DNA from: an uncultured Flaviramulus sp.
GTDB lineage: Bacteria; Bacteroidota; Bacteroidia; Flavobacteriales; Flavobacteriaceae
DNA length: 64,000 bases
Direction: 5' to 3'
NCBI GenBank assembly: GCA_947501105.1
Contig: CANMUP010000002.1
Span: 744,001-808,000 of the forward strand
The notes below the pieces were generated by a model. It saw only the letters and a list, made by a program, of their open reading frames with translations. It made no database searches and was not told where the DNA came from. Position numbers and translations under genes: made by a program. Shown piece by piece: positions 27,671 through 35,200 of this stretch (position 1 is the stretch's first letter; every line of letters starts with the position of its first letter).

Positions 27671-28756
27671 TCAATTTTTCTCCAAAATAGCCATTAATCT
27701 ATAATTAAGATATAGTTTTTCTTTACCTATTTTTTCAGAAATTAAAAACCCTGCTTTTTCTAATTCAATTAAGTAATTGCCAATAGTTTTTGGCGTACCT
27801 AATTTAGCATCTATTAAAAATTGACGTTTGGTATAAGGTAATCTAAATAATATTTCTACCAATTCCTTTGAATATACCTTTGGTAATGAGATTTTTATTT
27901 CTTCAGTCATCATTTGAATGAGCTCTGTAACCATGTTTAAGCGTTTCAGAGCTTTGTTAGCAGTGAAAACAATCATTTCAAGCATATATAATATCCATGC
28001 TTCCCAATCTTGATGTTCTGTAACATTTCGTAGCTTCATATAGTAATCCGTTTTATTTTTAATGATGAACTCGCTTAAAAATAATGCGGGCGTATCTAAA
28101 AGGTTTGCTGTTTTTAAATAAAGCAATAATAAAATACGGCCTGTTCTACCATTACCATCACTAAAAGGATGTATCGCTTCAAATTGGTAATGCATCAATG
28201 CCATTTTAATTAAAGGGTCAATAGTACCTTCTCCATTAATAAAAGCCTCAAGGTTTTCCAATTTATCCCTAATAATAGCCTCACCAGTAGGAGGTGTATA
28301 AATAGTTTCACCCTTGACATTTTTAAGAGCAGTTCCAGGAGTCGTTCTAATACCAGCGGTATTTTTCTTAATACTTTGTACGATGTCAATACACAAATTA
28401 GTCGATATAAAAGGGCGATTTTCAATTGCTTTCAATCCATTCCATAGAGCCTCTTTGTAACTTATAACTTCTTTGGTAGCTGGATTATCAAACTTTTTAT
28501 CAGCCACAATTGCCTTATATAAATCATCATTGGTAGTAATAATGTTTTCAATTTCAGAACTTGCTTTTGCCTCCTGTAAATGAATGGTATCTAAAAATAG
28601 TGTCGGATTGGGTAAATTTGTTAGTCTACCATTAAGTTGAGCTAATGCTCTACTTGCTTCAATAGTTTTGCGTAAAACTTTTGTGGTTTCCAATGTGATT
28701 TTTGGAGGTAATAGAGGTAAACTATTATAAGGTTTGTTTTTTTTAAAAGTAGTCAT
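27671..28756 (-). CDS. Fic-family AMP-transferase with N-terminal inhibitory helix
   Basis: A 361-residue Fic protein that would transfer AMP (or another nucleotide moiety) to a target protein hydroxyl. A Fic_N-type N-terminal region (about 10-100) contains SSEIEN (Ser66, Glu70, Asn71), which fits the inhibitory motif [ST]xxxE[GN] of class II Fic proteins. The catalytic motif HPFSDGNGRTGR starts at His196 and is complete. A C-terminal winged-helix-like region (YTKRQFLIDAKLGTPKTIGN) may bind DNA for autoregulation. It is a single gene inside a segment bounded by repeated element ends, so it was probably acquired by transfer. The target is unknown. Confidence 0.9.
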   Translation of the reverse strand: MTTFKKNKPYNSLPLLPPKITLETTKVLRKTIEASRALAQLNGRLTNLPNPTLFLDTIHLQEAKASSEIENIITTNDDLYKAIVADKKFDNPATKEVISYKEALWNGLKAIENRPFISTNLCIDIVQSIKKNTAGIRTTPGTALKNVKGETIYTPPTGEAIIRDKLENLEAFINGEGTIDPLIKMALMHYQFEAIHPFSDGNGRTGRILLLLYLKTANLLDTPALFLSEFIIKNKTDYYMKLRNVTEHQDWEAWILYMLEMIVFTANKALKRLNMVTELIQMMTEEIKISLPKVYSKELVEILFRLPYTKRQFLIDAKLGTPKTIGNYLIELEKAGFLISEKIGKEKLYLNYRLMAILEKN

Positions 28757-28766
28757 GATTAAGAAG

Positions 28767-28827
28767 TGTAAAATTTACAGATGTCTCTTTAACGAAGGTA
28801 AATATACTAAAAAACTACCCTCGTTAA
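28767..28827 (-). promoter_or_regulatory. Inverted repeats upstream of the Fic gene
   Basis: Just upstream of the Fic start lie a 13-nt palindrome TGTAAAATTTACA (28767-28779) and a 12-bp inverted repeat with one mismatch (28789-28800 with 28816-28827, TTAACGAAGGTA type). They are possible operators for autoregulation by the winged-helix C-terminus. No experimental or comparative support is available here. Confidence 0.35.
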
Positions 28828-28958
28828 GGCGTCAAGAGTAAATATTACACTTGTAATTATTAATTAGTGTAAATATATTGATTGATCTTTGAGATACTGC
28901 GAAATAATTTATATTAAGTTTGAAATTGTAAATAATTAGAAGCTAGGTCTTTAACTGC

Positions 28959-29010
28959 TAATCGGTGCGTGTTTTTATTTTAAAAAAAGACGCACCGATT
29001 AACGCACCTT
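28959..29010. repeat. Hairpin with duplicated GCACC boxes (recombinase arm-site-like)
   Basis: A perfect 12-bp inverted repeat (28959-28970 with 28990-29001) contains CGCACCGATTAACGCACC, in which GCACC occurs twice seven bases apart. The same box recurs at 27381-27398 and 29326-29343 inside the two element-end repeats. It may be an arm-type binding site for an integrase that is no longer present. The rest of the gap 28757-29576 holds no gene. Confidence 0.45.
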
Positions 29011-29205
29011 ATTGAGTTTTAAAATAGAATGAATGCAAATGTATTTAAATTCTACTTAAATTCATGAAAAAACATCGCTATAACGGTATGATTATTAGTC
29101 GTTTATGTGTGTTCTGGTGACTAATTTTCATTTTTAAAAAGTACTCACCGAATCACTCACCTTTTAATACTAATATTTGATATCAATTGAAAGCAATTAA
29201 AATGA

Positions 29206-29239
29206 AAAAAGCCCATAAACATAAGTTTTGGGGCTTTTT
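29206..29239 (-). terminator. Terminator-like hairpin downstream of the tRNA remnant
   Basis: A 9-bp stem, AAAAAGCCC (29206-29214) with GGGCTTTTT (29231-29239), ends in a T run on the minus strand. It lies about 30 bases beyond the tRNA 3'-end remnant at 29260-29275, read on the minus strand. It looks like the original terminator of the tRNA gene left behind by element integration. Confidence 0.6.
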
Positions 29240-29261
29240 GATTGATTTTAAGTGACGGGCT

Positions 29262-29460
29262 GGGGCTCGAACCTCTATTTTAAACAGCTGATATTCAAAA
29301 AGTTAATGCATGTTTAACAAATATAGGCACCGATTAACGCACCTTATTGTATTTTAAAATTTAAATGAACCTAAATGAATACAATTGCATTCAAAATCCA
29401 AAGATAGTTAATGCTGATGTACTTATAAATATTTTTTTAATGCATATTCACCTTTTTACT
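29262..29460. repeat. Element-end direct repeat, copy 2, with tRNA 3'-end remnant
   Basis: Second copy of the 200-bp repeat found at 27311-27510. On the minus strand its edge reads GGTTCGAGCCCCAGCCCGTC, matching the T-loop and acceptor end of a tRNA different from that at copy 1. The 5' half of the T stem no longer pairs, so this is a fragment and not a tRNA gene. Copies 1 and 2 bracket the Fic gene at 27671-28756. Confidence 0.6.
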
Positions 29461-29576
29461 CAATTGAAATAAAAATATTAATGAGCAAATAGCTATGAGA
29501 CAGGCCTAATTTATGGACTTGCAACAACTCAACATTAATAATTACTTCCATCTGCGGAACTTAGCCTCAATCCATA

Positions 29577-31124
29577 TTAAACTTTAGCCACTGGAGTTCC
29601 TTTCATACCTTCTTCTACAAGCCAACTAATAAATGTTGCAAAAGGCTTAATATTTTCGCCTACACTGGCCTCTTCCAAAGCATTCATATATGTATTACGC
29701 TCTTCTACAGGTATTACAGTCCAAGGATAACCGCCTGATGCTAACATAGCATTCAGTAAAAACCGACCCATTCTGCCATTGCCATCTTTATATGGATGGA
29801 TGTATACAAAAATAAAATGCCCCAAAACAGCTCTTACTCCAGCATGTTTTTCTTTTATCAACAAGTCAAAGAATTCAGGCATAGTATCTCTTACGGCTCC
29901 TACATTTAATGGTACATGTTTTGATTTGCCAATATATACTTGGTCACTTCTATATCCCGCAAGATCTGATATCTTTAGGATTCCTGTAGTCACGCTAGGT
30001 GCAAATAATTCTCTATACCAATCTCCATAATCTTCATCTACAACAAGGCCAGGATTCTCATTGTTAAGTATACGCTTCAAACTTTCTCTAACACTTTGTG
30101 TTGCTAGCCAGTATCCTCTTGCTGCCATCGCATCACGTTGCTTCCTATCATCTTCGTTTTCTTCCGGATCCCATGCGCCACTTCTTACTCTTTCAATCAA
30201 TTCGGGTGTTACTCTATAACGTTCTATAGATAATGAATGGTAGGCATCAGTAATATATATATCTTCCACAGCTTTCATATAGCTATTTTGATCTTTAGTT
30301 AATCCAGGAGTTTTTGGAAATACTTTAATCACCTCTTTTCTCATGGTATGCCACATCAATCTAATCCGGTTTACATAAGGTGATTTATCTCGTAGTGATA
30401 GAGCTATTGGAGGCGCTTCTTCAAATGGATCTTCTTCTCGTATATCATAACTAGCCGTTTTCATAGTTTTAACAATATCATTCGCGATGCGTTCTCTACC
30501 AATATTCCTAAAAGCACCAGCTAATCTTCCAGCAATTTTTGTATGTCCGCCTTCAAGTAAAACACCTAATATCTCCGATGAATCTTGTATCATGGCTAAG
30601 GCTGTGCGCATATCAATCGAGTTCTGTATAAACATTGTCGGTGTGCAATTAACAAGTGAAGACGCAAGTTTTAGCATTCGAATATTGTCTTTTGTCTCTA
30701 TTTCAGCTTTATTCGGTAATGTAGATTTCATACTGAAAAGAGAAGTTCCATGTACTAAAGGTGTTATTGCATTAGAACCTTTAATAGTTCTTATAATAAG
30801 TTGCTGAGGTACTGTTGTATTACCAGCATGTATTTGTAGAGATTGTTCTGCAGAAATGCAATAATTTTCACCAAAACGTGTTTCTAAGTAACGTGCACAA
30901 AAATTCCAATACGATGCGTACCATGAGGTACTATCACCTTTTTGCTCATCTGGTGGTACTATTATATACCATCCCTGTATGACTTCTTTTATAAAACCAT
31001 GATCTAACAAGCGTTCCCTATGCAGTCTACTTAACTCTTTAGTCCTAATCGCTGTATGACCTTTATCTTGTATAGCTTTTAGCACTTCCAATGATTGGGC
31101 TAATTTTTCTTGTGGTGTTGCCAT
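29577..31124 (-). CDS. Fic-domain protein with AbiEi-like N-terminal wing
   Basis: A 515-residue protein. The first ~60 residues (TKELSRLHRERLLDHGFIK, EVIQGWYIIVPP) resemble the winged-helix start of AbiEi-type antitoxins, and residues to about 250 fit that antitoxin-like fold loosely. The C-terminal half is a Fic domain with a complete motif HPYKDGNGRMGRF (His443). An inhibitory-type helix HSLSIER (before the Fic core) has Arg where Gly or Asn is usual. The likely role is regulated AMP transfer in a toxin-antitoxin or phage-defence setting; the AbiEi link is inference from pattern. Base composition seems slightly richer in G+C than its neighbours. It is a single gene next to repeated element ends. 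Confidence 0.82.
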   Translation of the reverse strand: MATPQEKLAQSLEVLKAIQDKGHTAIRTKELSRLHRERLLDHGFIKEVIQGWYIIVPPDEQKGDSTSWYASYWNFCARYLETRFGENYCISAEQSLQIHAGNTTVPQQLIIRTIKGSNAITPLVHGTSLFSMKSTLPNKAEIETKDNIRMLKLASSLVNCTPTMFIQNSIDMRTALAMIQDSSEILGVLLEGGHTKIAGRLAGAFRNIGRERIANDIVKTMKTASYDIREEDPFEEAPPIALSLRDKSPYVNRIRLMWHTMRKEVIKVFPKTPGLTKDQNSYMKAVEDIYITDAYHSLSIERYRVTPELIERVRSGAWDPEENEDDRKQRDAMAARGYWLATQSVRESLKRILNNENPGLVVDEDYGDWYRELFAPSVTTGILKISDLAGYRSDQVYIGKSKHVPLNVGAVRDTMPEFFDLLIKEKHAGVRAVLGHFIFVYIHPYKDGNGRMGRFLLNAMLASGGYPWTVIPVEERNTYMNALEEASVGENIKPFATFISWLVEEGMKGTPVAKV

Positions 31125-31380
31125 CTTATTTTGTATTTATCCTTTTTATTGTACGCTAATTAGAATTTTATGTCGTACAAATGTTAGATTTTAATGTTGT
31201 GATGTAATTAGATATATGTGTTGTGTAAATATTAGATATTTATGTGTAAAAAGCAAATAATTGTTTATTTATTATAATTAAAGGGCTACTTAAATCTCGT
31301 GATTTAATGTCCTTTTTTTTCTTGCAAATTCACTAAATTTAAACCACAAATGAATCGACTTTTAGTACCTCATTTACACT

Positions 31381-31419
31381 GCTCAGTTTAATTCGCCGAG
31401 GTGGCTCACTTTGACCGCC
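31381..31419. mobile_element. IS21-family end relic (tandem terminal repeats)
   Basis: Two related units, GCTCAGTTTAATTCGCCG (31381-31398) and GCTCACTTTGACCGCC (31404-31419), separated by AGGTG, resemble the multiple terminal repeats at IS21-family ends. No istA or istB gene is near, so this is a scar. The rest of the spacer 31125-31713 is AT-rich and shows no gene. Confidence 0.45.
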
Positions 31420-31728
31420 CTATCCAATTGTAAACTTTTTCTGTTCATTATTTTTATTCGTTCATTATTCGTGAACACGATAAAAACATTAACAAATGCA
31501 TGAATATTTTCTGATTAACCAACATAATTAGTCCATGTTCCTCTAAAAGAATAATCTACGTTGAAGGTTTTTTGGTAAAAGATTAAGGAAAAGATAAACG
31601 TTTTTCCTTTATATTTATTTCTTCATTATTTATTTAAACTTTCATATTTAATATCCTCTATTTTTTTATTGACTTTCTGATTTAACTTATAGATATTCGT
31701 TCTAAAATTCATATTGTCATTATTGTAT

Positions 31729-31817
31729 CTGATAATCGGGTATTATCCGATTATCAGTTGTAAACACAACTACTTTATGTTAAAAATAATGGCTATAATC
31801 GGAATTATTCCGATTAT
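31729..31817. repeat. Two related palindromes with ATAATCGG cores
   Basis: CTGATAATCGG (31729-31739) pairs perfectly with 31747-31757 (7-nt loop). About 40 bases on, ATAATCGGAA (31795-31804) pairs perfectly with 31808-31817 (3-nt loop). They share the arms ATAATCGG/CCGATTAT. A segment at 31826-31848 recurs almost exactly at 40784-40806 beside an IS200 relic. Confidence 0.7.
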
Positions 31818-32007
31818 ACTATCAATTTATTGCATCTATAACTTGTCGCTACTCAATAATGATACATTGCAAATTACGCCTAACATGTCTATGATTCGTT
31901 GCAAGTCCAATAAAAATATTACTCAATATGAATTAGAAATGTATAACCGAAAATGTAGCAGCATAAATCTCGCAATTAATAGTCCACTTTTTTATTGCAA
32001 GTCCACT

Positions 32008-32133
32008 TTTAATATTATTATCATTATGGCTGATGATTTGGGATATGGTGATTTAAGCAGTTATGGCAATAAGCTTACAAGTACCCCTAATCTGGATAAA
32101 ATGGCACAAATTGGCATCCGTTTTACCAAATTT
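32008..32133 (+). pseudogene. Sulfatase N-terminal fragment
   Basis: In a frame that runs from 31714 to 32202, codons 32008-32133 encode [20 protein letters not shown], then [17 protein letters not shown], the canonical start of an S1 sulfatase with its first two metal-binding Asp. The frame then leaves the family before the CxPxR maturation motif and stops, and the sequence before it is not a recognisable signal peptide. It is a truncated relic, not a working gene. Its origin may be a seventh sulfatase of the locus, lost by IS-mediated rearrangement. Confidence 0.8.
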
Positions 32134-32272
32134 TCATGCCAATTAAGTAAATGCTTACGTTATTTGATGATTTCAAAGAATATGTTACCTATTATAAACT
32201 AAAATTCACCCTCTTAATAATTTAATAATTTAAGAAATTGGTAACCTAGCAATAACTAAACTAAAATGTTCA

Positions 32273-35200
32273 ATGAAAAATTTAAACTTTAAAAGAAAGA
32301 TGAGATCTCCAAATCTATCAAAAATTTATACTGTGATTATTTTTTGTTTTTGTACTATGTTTACGATTGGTCAAGAGCGCTATACGCCTTATGATAAGGT
32401 GCCAGGTGTTCCAATAATGTATAAGCCCGCATATACTCCTACCTACCCAGATTGGGCAAAAATGCTTTACCAATATCCTGTTGATTATCATGCAATATGT
32501 GATAAATTTGATTCATATATGCTTAAAAATAAAGGTTCAAAAAGCGCCATAATTAGATACTTTAAATTATGGAGACCAGCTATAGCGCCTTTTGTATCTA
32601 CAGACGGTAATATAGAGTTGCCAGATTTTAAAGCATTAAACAATAAGAAGGCACTAAACAGTAAGATAGATAATAAATCATCTAAGTCTGGAATAGCTCA
32701 AAAATCATCTCTTGTAGATAATTCTAATTGGACATTTTGGGGTCCAAAACGTACTGTATGGAGAAATACTGGTGCAAACCTTAATGCTGGTGACGATGCA
32801 CCATGGCAGTCAAATATCTTTTCTATAGATGTTGCTGCATCTAATAATAATATTTTGTATGCCGGATCAGGAACGGGGTTTTTAAATAAATCTATTGATA
32901 ATGGTTTTACATGGGATTTAATTGGGAAAGATTATAGGTTTGGAGGAGGAATAGAAGCTGTAGCAATTCATCCAACAAACCCAGATATTGTTTATGTATC
33001 TAACTCGACTGGAGTACATAAAACTATAGATGGCGGTATTACTTGGCAAAAAATGAGTAGTTTTGGTGGACCTGCTATAAAAATTGATCCGAATAACCCA
33101 CAAAATATTATAGCAGCTACTTTTACTGGTGTTTATGTGAGTAATGATGCAGGAGCTAATTGGGCTAAAACACATGCGTTCTCAGCTTGGGATGTAGAGT
33201 TTAAACCAGATGATAGTAATATAGTGTATGCTATATCGAAAAAAGGTGCTTATTTTGATTTAATTGTCTCTACAGATGGAGGAGCAAGCTTTATCTCTGA
33301 TGTTAATTTTCCTACAAATCTAGAAGAAATAAGTGGAGCAGTGTTAGCAGTAACACCAGCAAATCCTGGTGTTGTGTATTTAGCAATGCTGTCTGGAGAT
33401 GCTGCATCTGGCACTAATTTCCCTTTAGTTTACAAAGCACAAGCACTTTTAAGTGGAGGTCGTGTATGGACAGAACAAATAAAAGGTACTGTAAGATTTG
33501 GTGAATTATCTCCAACTAGTTTCGCTAATGGACAAGGGTTTTATGATTTAGTATTGGGTGTAGACCCAGACGATGAAGATGTATTGTTTTTTGGAACCCT
33601 GGCATTTTTTAAATCAACTAATGGTGGTTTAGATTGGACAACGGTTGGTGGTTATGGAGGTAATTTTAATGTTCATCCAGATATGCAAGCCATTAAAATG
33701 TTGGGTAATGGAAAGATATGGTTAGCAACAGATGGTGGAATAAATTTTTCTAGTGATAATTTTTCAGAAGTAGCCAATTGGAGGGTTAGTATTGTAGGTT
33801 TGCATGGTTCGCAAATGTGGGGCTTTGATCAAGGGTGGAATGAAGATGTTATAGTTGGAGGAAGATACCACAATGGTAATGTAGCTCTCAAGGACATTTA
33901 TAATGATAAAGCTTTAAGAATGGGAGGAGCAGAGTCTCCAACGGGCTGGATTATTAATAGTAAACCTGGTCAAGCAACATTTAAAGATATCAATAAAAAT
34001 TATACCACATCTATTCCAGAAACTATAGACCATGTAGTTGCCAATAAAAAATATGCTTTTACAAAACAGCCTAACATGCTAAATTTTGGTGCTCGCCGAG
34101 GGAATCTATTAGAGCACCCTAATTACAGTGAGACATTATATCTGGGACAAGGCACTGGTGTATGGAAGAGTACCGATATGGGAGCAACATGGAATATATT
34201 GCACAACTTTTCAGGAAATGTCATGTTCATAGAAATTAGCCACAAAAACCCAGAGGTAATGTATGCAGATGTACAAGGCGTTGGTTTGTATAAAACGGAA
34301 GATGGTGGATTAAATTGGGTAGTAAAAAACAATTTTATAGGTAGCGGACTTGGTACTTTAAGTTGGAGGGGTTATTTACATTTTGTAATATCTCCTTACG
34401 ATGAAAACACAATTTATCTTTGTCCTCAAAAATCCAAAGTAGGTTGGGAAGGTAAAGTATTAAAATCTACTAATGGTGGAGATACATGGGTTAATTGGTC
34501 AGGAACTTTACCTACTTCTCAATATACAAAGGTTTTAGCTATACAACCTACAAGTTCTGGCGAAGACTTAGTGTATGTATTTAACACTTCCAAGCAGAGT
34601 GATGTTTCTTCAATAGGAGAATCGTTTTTTAGAAAAGGAAATGCTACTAATTGGGAGCCATTTATTAATAATTACCCAAAACAAATGAACCTGCTTTTTG
34701 CAAAACCTTTTTATCGAGATGGAAAGATTCGTATAGCAGGGACTGATGGTGTTTGGGAATCGCTATTAGCTGAACCTACATTTGCACCAGAGGTTAATGC
34801 ATGGGCAGAAAAACCTATTTATGCATGTAATGATACCATTCGTATAGCAGATCATTCTATGTTAAATCATTCTGGGGCTACTTGGAATTGGATAGTTACT
34901 CCAACTCCTGATTATATAAGTGATGCTACATCAAAAAGCCCAAAAATTGTTGTAGGAGCACCAGGGAATTATACCGTGCAACAAGAGGTTACCCAAGGCG
35001 GAGTTACATATACAAAAACCCATACAGATATGTTTTTTGTTAACGCTTGCCAAATAGCATGTAATACACCAGGTTTATTAGATCAATCGGTATGGAGTTT
35101 GTTATCTGTAGATAGTGAATCTAATGATGGTCAATCAGGAGAATTCGCATTTGATGGAAATGCTAGTACAAAATGGAATTCTGGATTTGAACCAGCAAAG

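Noticed and set aside
29255-29280. A tRNA gene on the minus strand
   Set aside because: Only the T-loop and acceptor 3' part is present; the 5' T stem does not pair and no anticodon or D arm follows.
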